64,000 nt of DNA from Marinomonas balearica (GCF_004362145.1 NZ_SNXC01000009.1:547823-611822), one strand, 5' to 3'. Counted from the first letter of the stretch, positions 26,760 to 36,987 are shown. Numbers and translations: made by a program. The notes: generated by a model from the letters alone, not told the origin.

Positions 26760-27289
26760 TTCAAATCACCGTGAGACTCAATTTATTTCGCCGTAATCAT
26801 TGTTTAATTACGAATGTTTAGTTAAACCGAATTAATGTGCTTTATTCTGAGTCAGAGTGGTAAGTAGGCTGATTCAAAACAGTGCAAGGTCTGCGTTATT
26901 TTTTTGACCGATCGGTTCATTATGCCGCTTATTAGCCTATGTCGCTTAGCGAGTATCAAATAACGTGCCAAGCGATCTAGAGCGTTCGCCGCAAGGATAC
27001 GTAATTTTTATTGATTTGTCTTCTCGGTCAGCTTTAGATTGATACATTTTCTTGATCTAAACTTAAAGAAAATTGATGGTGAGGGTTTTCGAGTGAAAGT
27101 TAGGCTGCTAACTCGTAACAACGGCTCAGTGGCGTTAAGTTGGTAAAAAAGAGCGTGTGCTGCTGAGTTGTTGTAACTGTCTATGGGAAATGTCGCGTAA
27201 ATTAGTTAAAATACGCGCATCAAAATTTCTTAAATACCCATCGCCAGTTGTAAAACTGCCAACAAAAGTCCGAGACGGAATAAACATAA
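26760..27289. other. 530-bp gap upstream of the purine transporter operon and the GGDEF gene
   Basis: It is the divergent control region for the transporter (minus) and the diguanylate cyclase gene (plus). It contains a perfect 10-bp palindrome at 26907-26916. I looked for a purine riboswitch fold and for small frames with ribosome sites and found neither. Confidence 0.5.
26907..26916. promoter_or_regulatory. Palindrome ACCGATCGGT, candidate repressor operator
   Basis: A perfect 10-bp palindrome sits about 150 bp before the transporter ATPase start, after a T-run and inside TTTGACCGATCGGTTCATT. GACC-GGTC type palindromes are typical of TetR-family operators (RutR, for example, binds a TTGACC...GGTCAA dyad). 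No such regulator gene is in the window, so the assignment is a guess from the motif. Confidence 0.35.
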
Positions 27290-28393
27290 GTGCTAACAAG
27301 AATTTCAGCGTTTTATGAACAGTTGCTAAGTATTGGAAGCGAGCATGAAACTGGTATTGAGCTAAGCCAACGTCAAGTTGTTATTTTGTCATGTGTGTTG
27401 TCGGGTTTAGTTTGTTTGGGGTTATTCGCGGTATTTGCTGTGTTAGAGCAGTTTACAATGTCGGCGTTTAATTTGGGGGGCGCTTTATTCGCTGTAATTG
27501 GACTTACATTAGTGGCGAAAGGCTACTTGTATCTCTTTCACTGGATGCTGCCCTTTATCGCCATGTTTTTTATCGTCCTATCCAGTTTGGTTTTTTATGG
27601 AGTCGATAGTCACTTTCATTGGATGTTGGCAACGGTTGTGGCGTATGCATTCACAGCGTTTCGAGATACGCAAAGGGGGGTGCAGCTGGCGATTTTTTCT
27701 TTGACCGTTTTTTTGTTTTTTTTATGTGAAACGATTGGGCGCGAATTTGGGTCCTATTTGAATAGCGAGGAACAGTCTGCCTTTTCAATTTTCTCATTTG
27801 CCGTAGCGATCACAGATGTTGGTATTGTGACTAATCACGTGGTGGGAAGGCTTCGAGCTTTGAACCGCTCTCTTCAAGAACTCGCTGAAAAAGATGAGTT
27901 AACAGGTTTGTCTAATCGAAGAAAAGTACTCGCTGATGCGGTCAATGTGTTTGCTGATTCAATTATCAATTACGAGTCATGCGCAATCGCAATAGCAGAC
28001 CTTGATCATTTTAAGCGAATAAATGATACGTACGGCCATGATGCTGGCGATATAGTACTAAAAGCTGTCTCCAATGAAATGACACGTCAGTTATCTGGGA
28101 AAATGAAAGTTGGGCGTTATGGAGGTGAGGAGTTTATCTTTGTGATGCCTTCAACCAACCTTAGGGATGCAACGCATGAAATGGAGAGGCTGCGAGAGGT
28201 TATAGAATCATTAGAGATTTCGACCTCGCTAGGTGTTGTTATTCCTGTGACGATCAGTATTGGTGTCGCGACTCTTGATTCTGATACATCAAGATACGAA
28301 GAAATTATAACTCAAGCCGACAAAGCGTTGTATCAGGCAAAAGACAGTGGTCGAAATCGTGTGGTTGGACCTTCCGCTTACTTTCATATCTAA
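27290..28393 (+). CDS. Membrane-bound diguanylate cyclase (GGDEF)
   Basis: This is a 367-residue protein. The first 190 residues hold about six hydrophobic segments and the last 175 a GGDEF domain with the active-site motif GGEEF at 278-282, preceded by DELTGLSNRRK and DLDHFKRINDTYGHDAGD. It should make cyclic di-GMP. The RxxD inhibitory site usually found just before the motif is absent, so product feedback may be missing. The start is a GTG with an ACGGA site. It ends 11 bases before the pseudouridine synthase gene. Confidence 0.9.
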   Translation: MLTRISAFYEQLLSIGSEHETGIELSQRQVVILSCVLSGLVCLGLFAVFAVLEQFTMSAFNLGGALFAVIGLTLVAKGYLYLFHWMLPFIAMFFIVLSSLVFYGVDSHFHWMLATVVAYAFTAFRDTQRGVQLAIFSLTVFLFFLCETIGREFGSYLNSEEQSAFSIFSFAVAITDVGIVTNHVVGRLRALNRSLQELAEKDELTGLSNRRKVLADAVNVFADSIINYESCAIAIADLDHFKRINDTYGHDAGDIVLKAVSNEMTRQLSGKMKVGRYGGEEFIFVMPSTNLRDATHEMERLREVIESLEISTSLGVVIPVTISIGVATLDSDTSRYEEIITQADKALYQAKDSGRNRVVGPSAYFHI

Positions 28394-28404
28394 AAAGACT
28401 TTCT

Positions 28405-29067
28405 ATGATTTCTGTTTTATATCAAGCTGCCGATTTTTGGGTAGTTGTGAAGCCTGCTGGGGAAAGTTTTCACAGTGAGGCTGGTATCGGCTTTTTTCAG
28501 CGCTTATGTGAAGCCTTTCCAGGTGTGTCGTTTTACCCAGTACATCGACTGGATAAAATGACCTCAGGGTTGTTATTGGTAGCGTGTAATAAAGATGTTG
28601 CACGAGAGCTTATGAATGCGTTCTCAGAAAAAATTATTGAAAAAAGATACCTTGCTATATCTAGTAAAAAACCGAAAAAGAAACAAGGTACGATAAAGGG
28701 GAATATGGCGCCTGGTCGCAATGGCCAATGGAAGCTTTCTAGTGAAGGGAAAATGGCTGTTACTCAATTTCATTCATGCTTTGTTGACGGTCGGCGTGCT
28801 TTCTATATTCGTCCACGCACAGGAAGAACTCATCAAATCAGAGTGGCTTTAAAAAGTGTTGGCGCTCCAATATTAGGAGATTCTCGCTATGGCGGTGAAG
28901 CATCTGATCGTGGCTATTTACACGCCTATAAATTGAGTTTCAAATTGGGTGATCTAGCATATGATTTCTCTATATTGCCTTCTGAGGGTGCGCACTTTAG
29001 TAGTAATGTGTTGAGTGTAATTGAAGAAGTGTTTTGTGAGCGAAAGCTAATATGGCCACGTACGTAA
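28405..29067 (+). CDS. RluA-family pseudouridine synthase
   Basis: This 220-residue enzyme isomerises uridine to pseudouridine in RNA. The catalytic motif HRLDKMTSG contains Asp50, and GRTHQIRVALKSVGAPILGDSRYG near 145-168 is the second family motif. It is the short form without an S4 RNA-binding domain and fits the Rlu-related group described as TIGR01621. The target site cannot be read from sequence. It sits between a diguanylate cyclase gene and rlmM on the same strand. Confidence 0.88.
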   Translation: MISVLYQAADFWVVVKPAGESFHSEAGIGFFQRLCEAFPGVSFYPVHRLDKMTSGLLLVACNKDVARELMNAFSEKIIEKRYLAISSKKPKKKQGTIKGNMAPGRNGQWKLSSEGKMAVTQFHSCFVDGRRAFYIRPRTGRTHQIRVALKSVGAPILGDSRYGGEASDRGYLHAYKLSFKLGDLAYDFSILPSEGAHFSSNVLSVIEEVFCERKLIWPRT

Positions 29068-29116
29068 ATATATTCTAGTAAAGAATTTTTGACTAAAAAC
29101 TAAGAAGACTACATTA

Positions 29117-30172
29117 ATGAAAAATATACTCGCCTATTGTCGAATAGGGTTTGAGAAAGATTGTGCAGCAGAGTTGCAGGAAATAGCTGCAAGCTACGGC
29201 ATATATGGATATTGCCTTGCTCGTGAAAGCGACGGGTATGTGGTTTTCAATGGCGTAAACGAAGGTGATGCTGAGAAAATCATTAAATCGCTTACATTTA
29301 ACGAAGTTGTATTTGCTCGTCAGCTCATTGCAATTACTGACCTTATTGAGTTCGCATCTGGTTCTCGGGTTGAGGCGTTTTTGGAGGCGGCAAAGTCTTT
29401 GCCGTTAGCAGAAGAGTTGTGGCTAGAAGTTGCTGATACAAATGATGGAAAAGCGCTTTCTGCATTAACGAAAAAGATTGATAAGCCCCTAAGGCAGGCT
29501 TGGAAAAAAGCCGGTATTTTAAGGAAGAAGGCTATTGGCATTAGGCATCATGCTTTCTTTATGGAGGGTGATAAAGCCTATTTAGGTGTGTCATTTTCAG
29601 AATGCCGTTCTGAGTTTCCTATGGGGATTCGCCGACTTCGTTTTCCATCAGCAGGGCCAAGTCGTTCGACGCTGAAGCTTGAAGAGGCAATGCTTCAGTT
29701 TGTGCCTGAAAAAACACTAGATAGAGATTTAAATGAAGGTATGGTCGCTGTCGATTTGGGTGCTGCGCCTGGTGGTTGGAGTTATCAGTTTGTTAAACGT
29801 GGAATTTTTACCATCTCAGTTGATAATGGGCCGATGCAAAAAGAATTGATGGCGACGGGGTTGGTTGATCATCAAAAAGTGGATGGTTTTAAGTTTCAGC
29901 CAGACAATCCTGTTGATTGGATGGTGTGTGACATGGTTGAAAGGCCGATTATGGTTGCGAAGCTCATGGCGAAGTGGTTGGTTGAAGGATGGACCAAACG
30001 TGCAATTTTCAATTTGAAGCTGCCAATGAAAAAGAGACATCAAGAGGTGTCACTTTGCCTCGAAGAAATCGCTAATACGCTCGATAGTGCTGGTATGAAA
30101 TTTGAGATGCAAGCAAAGCATCTTTATCACGACCGTGAAGAGATAACGGTTTGTGTGATGGTGCGAAAATAG
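29117..30172 (+). CDS. rlmM: 23S rRNA (cytidine-2'-O)-methyltransferase RlmM
   Basis: This 351-residue protein methylates the ribose of C2498 in 23S rRNA (E. coli numbering). A THUMP-like RNA-binding part covers residues 1-165 and the SAM-binding Rossmann domain begins at VDLGAAPGGWSYQ near 215. The family stretch ECRSEFPMGIRRLRFP near 165-180 is intact. Length and order match E. coli RlmM. It follows the pseudouridine synthase gene by 49 bases and is convergent with the L,D-transpeptidase gene. Confidence 0.93.
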   Translation: MKNILAYCRIGFEKDCAAELQEIAASYGIYGYCLARESDGYVVFNGVNEGDAEKIIKSLTFNEVVFARQLIAITDLIEFASGSRVEAFLEAAKSLPLAEELWLEVADTNDGKALSALTKKIDKPLRQAWKKAGILRKKAIGIRHHAFFMEGDKAYLGVSFSECRSEFPMGIRRLRFPSAGPSRSTLKLEEAMLQFVPEKTLDRDLNEGMVAVDLGAAPGGWSYQFVKRGIFTISVDNGPMQKELMATGLVDHQKVDGFKFQPDNPVDWMVCDMVERPIMVAKLMAKWLVEGWTKRAIFNLKLPMKKRHQEVSLCLEEIANTLDSAGMKFEMQAKHLYHDREEITVCVMVRK

Positions 30173-30191
30173 CATCAAATGAAGCAATCAA

Positions 30192-30232
30192 TAATGCAGC
30201 GCTTTTGTATTTAATCAATAAGCGCTGCATTA
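30192..30232. terminator. Hairpin between convergent rlmM and L,D-transpeptidase genes
   Basis: A perfect 13-bp stem (30192-30204 with 30220-30232) has a 15-base loop. It has no clear T-run, so the terminator call rests on strength and position, 20 bases past the rlmM stop. Confidence 0.5.
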
Positions 30233-30271
30233 ATCGCTGAAGTCAATCTACTTTACTCTATAGATCTTTGA

Positions 30272-31963
30272 TCAAATAGACTCTGATGGGCTGAACGGAG
30301 CATACCCCATTGCTTCTTCCATTAACTTGTCTCGCTTGTAAATATCACTCCGAAACTCGGGCATACCATTGTCGTTAGGCACTACGGTAAAATACACCAG
30401 ATAAACGGGTAAATACTTTGGTAGCGTAATGACTTTAGTTTCTCCGTTTGTTATTGCTTCATTAAGTTTTTCGCTGCTTTCAGACCCTTCAAGTAGCATC
30501 TGAGCAAACTCATCTGGGTGTTCTAGTCTTACACAGCCAGAGCTGTATGCTCGGTCAACTTCTTTGAAAAGATGTTTTGCGGGAGTGTCATGTAAATAAA
30601 TGTCGTTTTTATTGGGGAACATAAATTTATATAACCCCAGAGCATTACCGTCGTCTGCATTTTGTTCGAATCGATACGTAAGTTTAGATTGATGGATCGA
30701 CGCCCAATTGATGCTCGTTGGGTCAAGTTCTTTTGCGCTTGAGCTCCAGTTAGCGAAAACCTTATAGCCGTGAGTTTTTAGGTAGTCGGGGTTTTCTTTT
30801 ATTTTAGGGAGTAAGTTCTCTCTGGCAATTCTGTGAGGGACTCGCCAAGTGGGATTTGTGACCATGTAGGTCATTTTGCCATAAAATACAGGTGTTTTAC
30901 GTGCAGGCTTACCGATGACAACACGCATCGATTTAGTTTCTCCTGCAAGATGGGTGTGTACTTGATAGTCTGTTAGATCAACCCAAATACGGTCTGCTTC
31001 TAAACGGCTGGGTAGCCAGCGCCATCGCTCCAAATTGTAGTTAATTTGTTTTACTCGCTCTTTGAGAGGGATGTTGAGTGTTTGGATTGTTTTTGAGCCT
31101 GCCGCGCCGTCAGCGGTTAAATTGTGGCGACGCTGGAAATTAATAAGGGCTTCTTTGAGGCGCTCGTCAAATTGATCTTCGTTTACTTTGCGTGTAGAAA
31201 ATCTTATATCGCCAAGTTGTATGAGCCTTGCTCTAAGTTGAGCGATACGGGGGCCTTCGTCTCCTAAGGTGAGCGGGACGCCGACGTCAACGTGTATATC
31301 GGGTTCTTTGTCTGAAAGCTCTTGATAGTAAACAAGCCATTTTTGCAAAATTTGGTAATGTGGGTGTCGTGGAGCAAGGAGAGGCAGTGAGTTTACCATA
31401 TCCGATGCGGAGTTTAGCCAAAGTAAATCCTTCCAATCTTCATTGGGTGCATCAAGCTGCCAGTTTGGGTCTATAAGCAGTGGCTCGTAACGCCCGTTCG
31501 ACAGGTCGTGCGCATAGCTCGATAGCGCAATCGTGGCAATTACGTCGATTTCAGCGAGTTCTTGTTGTGAAGGATTGCTGATGTTTAAGTATTCTTTAAG
31601 TGTTTCTGCGTGGTAATGAATTGGGTTTAAACCATGTGTATTTGCCTTTTCTAATATGTCGATAAGCTTATAGATCGACATATTTAGTTGGCTGTTCTCA
31701 ATCCAAATGGGGTTAAATTCTCTGTCTTTGTAGGCTTCAAATACCGTATTGTTCGGAAGAGCTTGACCTGCAATAGGGGTAAAAGCTTCTAGCATTATTG
31801 CTAGCTGGTCTTTTACGCTTGCTTCTATCTGCTCTTCAGTAGGGGGAACGACGATAAAGTTTTTGCTGGTGGCTTTAGTTTTTTGTTGTGGCGAGGATGA
31901 GCAGGCACTTAATAGGGCGCTGGTGAGTACTATTACTGCAAGTTGCTGTGCTCTGGGTGACAT
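30272..31963 (-). CDS. L,D-transpeptidase, YcbB-like, lipoprotein
   Basis: This 563-residue envelope enzyme has a signal peptide with a lipobox ending at Cys21 (ALLSAC). A scaffold domain precedes a peptidoglycan-binding domain (about 230-300, GDEGPRIAQLRARLIQLG and FQRRHNLTADGAAGSKT). The YkuD catalytic domain (about 320-500) carries the motif HDTP near 455 and SSGCVRLEHP with the nucleophile Cys at about 477. YcbB (LdtD) makes 3-3 crosslinks between meso-diaminopimelate residues. The family usually carries an N-terminal anchor; a lipobox is a variant of that. Confidence 0.9.
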   Translation of the reverse strand: MSPRAQQLAVIVLTSALLSACSSSPQQKTKATSKNFIVVPPTEEQIEASVKDQLAIMLEAFTPIAGQALPNNTVFEAYKDREFNPIWIENSQLNMSIYKLIDILEKANTHGLNPIHYHAETLKEYLNISNPSQQELAEIDVIATIALSSYAHDLSNGRYEPLLIDPNWQLDAPNEDWKDLLWLNSASDMVNSLPLLAPRHPHYQILQKWLVYYQELSDKEPDIHVDVGVPLTLGDEGPRIAQLRARLIQLGDIRFSTRKVNEDQFDERLKEALINFQRRHNLTADGAAGSKTIQTLNIPLKERVKQINYNLERWRWLPSRLEADRIWVDLTDYQVHTHLAGETKSMRVVIGKPARKTPVFYGKMTYMVTNPTWRVPHRIARENLLPKIKENPDYLKTHGYKVFANWSSSAKELDPTSINWASIHQSKLTYRFEQNADDGNALGLYKFMFPNKNDIYLHDTPAKHLFKEVDRAYSSGCVRLEHPDEFAQMLLEGSESSEKLNEAITNGETKVITLPKYLPVYLVYFTVVPNDNGMPEFRSDIYKRDKLMEEAMGYAPFSPSESI

Positions 31964-31988
31964 TTTTCGCTCCTTTGAATCGTTCGTG

Positions 31989-32270
31989 TTATTTGATTCT
32001 AGACTGAGTTCGATTATTTGGGTTGGTTTCGCTTTCCATTAATGCCAAGATGTTCATGGCTTCTTCTGTAGACTCACCACAAAAATCGTGAGTTGCTGCA
32101 AAGTCGCTGCATACTTTTGGCCGAGTGGGTTCGTTGAAAATTGCACAGCGTCGATCTTCCATTAGATGTAGACAAGGAACCCCCGCTGGTTTGCCATTTG
32201 GCATGCCCGGAATAGGGCTCGTAATAGACGGAGCAGTGCAGCAAGCTCCGCAGGAAGGTCTGCAGTTCAT
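31989..32270 (-). CDS. YkgJ-family cysteine cluster protein
   Basis: This 93-residue protein is rich in cysteine. The N-terminal CRPSCGACC, then PCLHL, RRCAIF and KVCSDF form the conserved metal-binding pattern of the UPF0153/YkgJ (CxxCxxCC) family, thought to bind Zn or an Fe-S cluster. The function is unknown. It ends 25 bases before the L,D-transpeptidase start region on the same strand... read on the minus strand it precedes that gene and may be co-transcribed with it. Confidence 0.85.
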   Translation of the reverse strand: MNCRPSCGACCTAPSITSPIPGMPNGKPAGVPCLHLMEDRRCAIFNEPTRPKVCSDFAATHDFCGESTEEAMNILALMESETNPNNRTQSRIK

Positions 32271-32430
32271 CTGATTTCTTACTTATGCCATAAATGGGGC
32301 GAATTAAAATAGATCTATATGTTATGTTACCTCATGATAACGTGCTACCATTTTATTCATTCGAAGGACTGAATGCCGTTCCAGACATTCGACAAATTGA
32401 TGCTAGTCCATTTTGAGAGCTAATTTATAC

Positions 32431-33651
32431 ATGCAATATCGTATACTTGTTGTTGAGGATAGTCCTGTAGTACTGAAAGTGCTAAAACATTTGGTAGGCC
32501 AATCTCAGGAGTTTTTACCGGTTTTATGCTCCTGCTATAAAGAAGCCGAAGAAAAGCTGGCAGAAGATGATGATTTTTTTGCCTCGATAGTCGACCTTAA
32601 TCTTCCTGATGCTGAGAATGGGGAAGTTGTCGATTTGATATTGGGGCGAAAAATTCCCTGTATCGTTCTGACTGGTAACTTTGATGATAATTTGCGTATC
32701 AGCCTTTTGAATAAAGGTGTTCTGGACTACGTAACGAAAGAATCACGCTACTCGTTTAACCATGTGATGAAAGTGGTTAACCGCCTCAAAAAAAATCAAA
32801 ACATTAAGGTTCTTGTTGCAGAGGACTCATCGACAAGCCGCCTTTTTATTAAAATTCTCTTAGAGCAATATCGCTTTAATGTTATTGAAGCTAGTGACGG
32901 TCAAGAGGCCTTAGCGAAGCTTGAAGCTGACAGTGAAATAAAAATGCTGATTACCGATCACAATATGCCGTTGGTCAATGGGTATGATTTGGTTCGAATG
33001 CTTCGTCGCAATGTAAGATTTCAGGATCTGGTTATTATTGGTCTCTCTGCCGAAGGTGACACCTCACTCTCTGCTAAGTTTATAAAATCTGGTGCAAATG
33101 ACTTCCTGAAAAAACCGTTTTATCACGAAGAATTCCATTGTCGAGTCATTAGTAACTTGGAATCTCAGGAAATGTTAGCAACCATTCGTGATCTGGCGAA
33201 CCTTGACCCCTTAACTAAACTTTATAATCGGCGCTATCTTTTTGAAGAGGGTGAGGCTTTGTATCAAAAAGGCGGCGTTGCCGCGATTTTGGATCTGGAT
33301 TTCTTTAAAAAAGTGAATGACACATATGGTCACTTTGTAGGGGATGAGTTGTTAAAGGAATTCTCAGAGCTATTGAAGGCGTCATTTCAAGGAGGTTTGA
33401 TTGCCCGATTTGGTGGAGAAGAATTTTGCCTCATTACTGAGTTATCTGGCGACGCTCTCAAAGAGAAGTTGTATCAGTTTATGGACGATGTTCGCTCTCG
33501 CTCTTTTACCCAAGCGGAAGTGCCTGTGACCTGTAGTGTTGGAGTTTGTTCTGAATCGCAGTCTACGTTAGGTGAAGCTGTGAATCTTGCTGATAAATAT
33601 CTTTATGATGCAAAAAATGCGGGCAGAGATACCATTGTTTTTGGGGCGTGA
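32431..33651 (+). CDS. Response regulator with two receiver domains and a GGDEF domain
   Basis: This is a 406-residue cytoplasmic diguanylate cyclase. Receiver 1 (about 1-125) has acidic VVEDS, phospho-acceptor Asp in SIVDLNLPD, VLTGN and a TKES lysine. Receiver 2 (about 130-250) has VAEDSS, Asp in LITDHNMP, GLSAEG and FLKKPF. Both look phosphorylatable. The GGDEF domain (about 265-406) has the GGEEF motif in IARFGGEEFCLI and no RxxD inhibitory site. The ATG at 32431 starts directly at the first beta strand. An upstream TTG at 32413 adds six residues and has a poor ribosome site. No histidine kinase gene is near. Confidence 0.92.
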   Translation: MQYRILVVEDSPVVLKVLKHLVGQSQEFLPVLCSCYKEAEEKLAEDDDFFASIVDLNLPDAENGEVVDLILGRKIPCIVLTGNFDDNLRISLLNKGVLDYVTKESRYSFNHVMKVVNRLKKNQNIKVLVAEDSSTSRLFIKILLEQYRFNVIEASDGQEALAKLEADSEIKMLITDHNMPLVNGYDLVRMLRRNVRFQDLVIIGLSAEGDTSLSAKFIKSGANDFLKKPFYHEEFHCRVISNLESQEMLATIRDLANLDPLTKLYNRRYLFEEGEALYQKGGVAAILDLDFFKKVNDTYGHFVGDELLKEFSELLKASFQGGLIARFGGEEFCLITELSGDALKEKLYQFMDDVRSRSFTQAEVPVTCSVGVCSESQSTLGEAVNLADKYLYDAKNAGRDTIVFGA

Positions 33652-33712
33652 TCAAGGGCGGGTATAGCCGTCGAGATACGTTCTGAGTATTTCAGAGTGA
33701 CGCAGGGTAAAT

Positions 33713-33750
33713 AAAAAAGGGCATCAATTAAAAATTGCTGCCCTTTTTTT
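33713..33750. terminator. Bidirectional terminator between the REC-REC-GGDEF gene and gatB
   Basis: An 11-bp stem with one mismatch (33719-33729 with 33733-33743) has a 3-base AAA loop, an A-run before it and a T-run after it. It lies between two convergent genes. Confidence 0.85.
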
Positions 33751-33778
33751 GTCTTAGTGTGAGCTATTAAAAGTTCGC

Positions 33779-35224
33779 TTAGCCGTTAAGTAGCTTGTTC
33801 AAAATAGGTGTAACTAATCCAGGATTGGCTTTCCCTTGTGAGGCTTTCATTACTTGTCCCATGAAGAAGCCAATCATTTTTTTCCGTTTATCGGGTTCTG
33901 ATGCTCTGAATTGCTCAACCTGTGCGGGGTTGGCGTCAATAACACCTTGGATCATGGCTTCAATCGCACCCGTGTCAGTAACCTGTTTTAGGCCTTTTTT
34001 GTCGATGATTTCATCGGCGCTGCCTTCGCCCAACCACATGCATTGGAAAACATCTTTTGCGGTTTTTCCATTAATTGTGTTGTCTTCGATTCGGCTTAGC
34101 AATAACCCAAGTGCGTCTGCTGATACAGGGCTTTGGTTGATTTCTATGTTTTCTTGGTTGAGGAATTTGCTTACCTCGCCCATGACCCAGTTGGCTGCAA
34201 GTTTTGTATTTTTAGAGACTTTCGCTGCGATTTCAAAATAGTCAGCCATTGCTCGAGAAGACGAAAGGACGCCTGAGTCGTATTCGCTCAGCGAATATTC
34301 TTCTTCAAAGCGTTTTGCTTTTTGCGTGGGAAGTTCTGGCAAGCTTGCTTTGATGTCATCTACGTAGCTTTGTTCCAGTATAATCGGCAGAAGGTCTGGG
34401 CACGGGAAGTAACGGTAGTCGTTTGCGTCTTCCTTGCTTCGCATACTGCGAGTTTCGTCTTTATCTGGATCATATAGGCGAGTTTCTTGAACGATTTTTC
34501 CGCCGTCTTCAAGAATGTCCATTTGGCGTTCGATTTCGCTGTAGATGGCTTTTTCAATAAATCGGAACGAGTTTACGTTTTTGATTTCTGTGCGGGTTCC
34601 GTATTCTTGTTGGCCTTTAGGGCGAAGGGATAGGTTGACATCGCAACGCATTGATCCTTCAGCCATGTTTCCATCACAAATGCCAAGGTACGTTACGATA
34701 GAGTGGATCATCTTTACGTATGCAACCGCTTCTTTTGCCGATCGAATGTCTGGCTCAGAAACGATTTCCAGTAACGGGGTGCTAGATCGGTTTAAGTCGA
34801 TGCCAGTCATGCCTTGGAAGTCTTCATGCAAAGATTTGCCTGCATCTTCTTCAAGGTGGGCGCGAGTTATACCAACGCGTGTTACTGTGCCGTCTTCTAG
34901 TGCAACATCTAGGTGTCCAGAGCCCACAATGGGGTGATCCATTTGGCTGGTTTGATACCCTTTTGGTAAGTCGGGGTAGAAGTAGTTCTTACGTGCGAAA
35001 ACAGATGTCATTCCGATTTCGGCGTTTACCGCATGTCCAAACATAACTGCCATGCGTAATGCTTCTTTATTGAATACAGGTAGGGCGCCTGGCATTCCCA
35101 AATCGACTAGCGTAGTGTTAGTGTTAGGCTCGGCACCAAAGCTGGTTGCTGCGCCCGAAAAGAGTTTTGACTTTGTCGCCAATTGAGCATGAATCTCTAG
35201 GCCGATTACGACTTCCCAGTTCAT
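33779..35224 (-). CDS. gatB: Asp-tRNA(Asn)/Glu-tRNA(Gln) amidotransferase subunit B
   Basis: This 481-residue subunit activates and carries the misacylated tRNA. The N-terminal cradle has [12 protein letters not shown] (4-15), [10 protein letters not shown] near 45 and [13 protein letters not shown] near 87. The C-terminal YqeY-like tail domain (about 330-481) ends with the conserved [14 protein letters not shown]. It is last in gatCAB, two bases after the gatA stop, and is followed by a bidirectional terminator. The complex supplies Asn-tRNA or Gln-tRNA by transamidation. Confidence 0.96.
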   Translation of the reverse strand: MNWEVVIGLEIHAQLATKSKLFSGAATSFGAEPNTNTTLVDLGMPGALPVFNKEALRMAVMFGHAVNAEIGMTSVFARKNYFYPDLPKGYQTSQMDHPIVGSGHLDVALEDGTVTRVGITRAHLEEDAGKSLHEDFQGMTGIDLNRSSTPLLEIVSEPDIRSAKEAVAYVKMIHSIVTYLGICDGNMAEGSMRCDVNLSLRPKGQQEYGTRTEIKNVNSFRFIEKAIYSEIERQMDILEDGGKIVQETRLYDPDKDETRSMRSKEDANDYRYFPCPDLLPIILEQSYVDDIKASLPELPTQKAKRFEEEYSLSEYDSGVLSSSRAMADYFEIAAKVSKNTKLAANWVMGEVSKFLNQENIEINQSPVSADALGLLLSRIEDNTINGKTAKDVFQCMWLGEGSADEIIDKKGLKQVTDTGAIEAMIQGVIDANPAQVEQFRASEPDKRKKMIGFFMGQVMKASQGKANPGLVTPILNKLLNG

Positions 35225-35226
35225 GA

Positions 35227-36687
35227 TTAGGCTCCTTTTACTAGGCTAGGGGTTTGCGTATGCCAATCTGTTGCTTGCTGATATTTATGTGCCACGTTGA
35301 GAAGCTTAGCTTCATCAAAATAGTTGCCCATAATTTGTAAGCCAACCGGCATGCCATTGCTGAAACCAGCGGGTACGGACATGGCAGGAATGCCTGCAAG
35401 ATTAACTGATAATGTGTAGATGTCTTCTAGGTACATGGCCACTGGATCAGAAGTTTTTTCACCAAGTCCAAAGGCTGTAGTCGGAGCAACAGGTCCCATA
35501 ATGACATCAACGTCTTGATATGCGCGAACAAAATCTTCTTTGATTAGGCGGCGAATGCGTTGGGCTTTAACGTAGTAGGCATCATAGTAGCCTTCAGATA
35601 GGGCGTACGTTCCAACCATGATTCGTTTTTGTACTTCTTTGCCAAAGCCTTCCGCGCGGGTTCTCATGTACATGTCAAGAAGGTCTTGCGGGTCGCTACA
35701 GCGATGCCCGTATCGAACGCCGTCAAATCGGGATAGGTTTGAAGAGGCTTCAGACGGTGCAATAACATAATAAGATGGAATGCTAAGGTTTAGGTTTGGT
35801 AAAGAAATTTCTTTAACCGTCGCGCCTAGCTTCTCGAATTCTTTTATTGCGTTCATTACGATCTGAGCAACATTGGAATCCAGACCTTCCCCAAAGTATT
35901 CTTTGGGTAAGCCGATGCGCAAACCTGTTAATGGTGCTTCAATGCTTTCAAGATAGTCTTGGGTTGATGTTTCGGCACTGGTGGAGTCGCTACTGTCAAA
36001 TCCTGCAAATGATTGAAGTAGGTAAGCACAGTCTTCTGCGCTTCGGGCCATTGGTCCAGCTTGGTCTAGGCTGGACGCGTAGGCAATCATGCCAAAACGA
36101 GAAACACGTCCGTACGTAGGTTTTAATCCTGTGATACCGCAAAATGATGCAGGCTGACGAATTGAACCGCCTGTATCTGTGCCTGTCGCAGCAACACAAA
36201 GGCCGGCAGCAATGGCTGCGGCAGAACCACCTGACGACCCACCTGGAACAGTGTCTAGGTTCCATGGGTTTTTTACGGCACCGAAGTGACTGTTTTCGTT
36301 GGATGAACCCATTGCAAACTCATCCATATTAGTTTTGCCAAGGGTTACAGCGCCTGCCATTTTAACTCGGCCTGTGACGGTCGACTCATATGGAGGAATG
36401 AAGTTATGTAGCATTTTTGATGCACACGTTGTCAGAACGCCTTCAGTACAGAAAAGATCTTTGTGCGCGACTGGGATACCAGTTAAAGGCGATGTGTTGC
36501 CGCCAGCAATGGCTTCATCGGCTGCGTGCGCTTGCTTCAATGCCAGTTCGTCTGTCACCGTGATAAAGCTGTTTAGTGTTGGGTCTATACTGCTAATTCT
36601 ATTTAAGTATTCTTGCGTTAATTCAACGCTTGAAAATTCTTTCTGGCGCAGTTTTTGCGCAAGTGATCGGATGCTTTGATCAAACAT
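35227..36687 (-). CDS. gatA: Asp-tRNA(Asn)/Glu-tRNA(Gln) amidotransferase subunit A
   Basis: This 486-residue amidase subunit releases ammonia from glutamine. The Ser-Ser-Lys triad lies in VAHKDLFC (Lys about 77), [14 protein letters not shown] (about 152-165) and [13 protein letters not shown] chose the ATG at 36687 because an AAAGAG site lies eight bases before it. A GTG nine bases further upstream keeps the frame but sits on top of that site. It follows gatC by 12 bases. Confidence 0.96.
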   Translation of the reverse strand: MFDQSIRSLAQKLRQKEFSSVELTQEYLNRISSIDPTLNSFITVTDELALKQAHAADEAIAGGNTSPLTGIPVAHKDLFCTEGVLTTCASKMLHNFIPPYESTVTGRVKMAGAVTLGKTNMDEFAMGSSNENSHFGAVKNPWNLDTVPGGSSGGSAAAIAAGLCVAATGTDTGGSIRQPASFCGITGLKPTYGRVSRFGMIAYASSLDQAGPMARSAEDCAYLLQSFAGFDSSDSTSAETSTQDYLESIEAPLTGLRIGLPKEYFGEGLDSNVAQIVMNAIKEFEKLGATVKEISLPNLNLSIPSYYVIAPSEASSNLSRFDGVRYGHRCSDPQDLLDMYMRTRAEGFGKEVQKRIMVGTYALSEGYYDAYYVKAQRIRRLIKEDFVRAYQDVDVIMGPVAPTTAFGLGEKTSDPVAMYLEDIYTLSVNLAGIPAMSVPAGFSNGMPVGLQIMGNYFDEAKLLNVAHKYQQATDWHTQTPSLVKGA

Positions 36688-36699
36688 TATGTGCACTCT

Positions 36700-36987
36700 T
36701 TAATCTATAACTTTCGGCACTAAGAATAAGCCGGATTCGGTTAATGGGGCGTTGGATAGAAAAGCTTCTCGACGGTCTTGTTCTGTCACGACATCTTCGC
36801 GAAGTCTTTGAGTTGCTTCTAATGGATTTGAAAGGGGTTCAACACCTTCTGTATCAACTGACTGCATCTGTTCTACTAAATCAAGCACACTGGATAATGA
36901 GTGTTTGTACTCTTCTGCATCTTGGTCGCTAAGGGATAAACGAGCAAGATGTGCAATTTTTTGCACGTCTTGTTTTTCTAGGGACAT
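36700..36987 (-). CDS. gatC: Asp-tRNA(Asn)/Glu-tRNA(Gln) amidotransferase subunit C
   Basis: This 95-residue helical protein stabilises GatA and its contact with GatB. It starts with the typical [19 protein letters not shown] and contains [13 protein letters not shown] and LREDVVTE. It is the first gene of gatCAB and is divergent from mreB across a 239-bp gap that should carry both promoters. Confidence 0.95.
   Translation of the reverse strand: MSLEKQDVQKIAHLARLSLSDQDAEEYKHSLSSVLDLVEQMQSVDTEGVEPLSNPLEATQRLREDVVTEQDRREAFLSNAPLTESGLFLVPKVID

Noticed and set aside
26760..27289. Possible purine riboswitch upstream of the transporter
   Set aside because: I could not find the conserved junction and loop sequences of the purine aptamer on either strand, and the class is not expected in this bacterial group.
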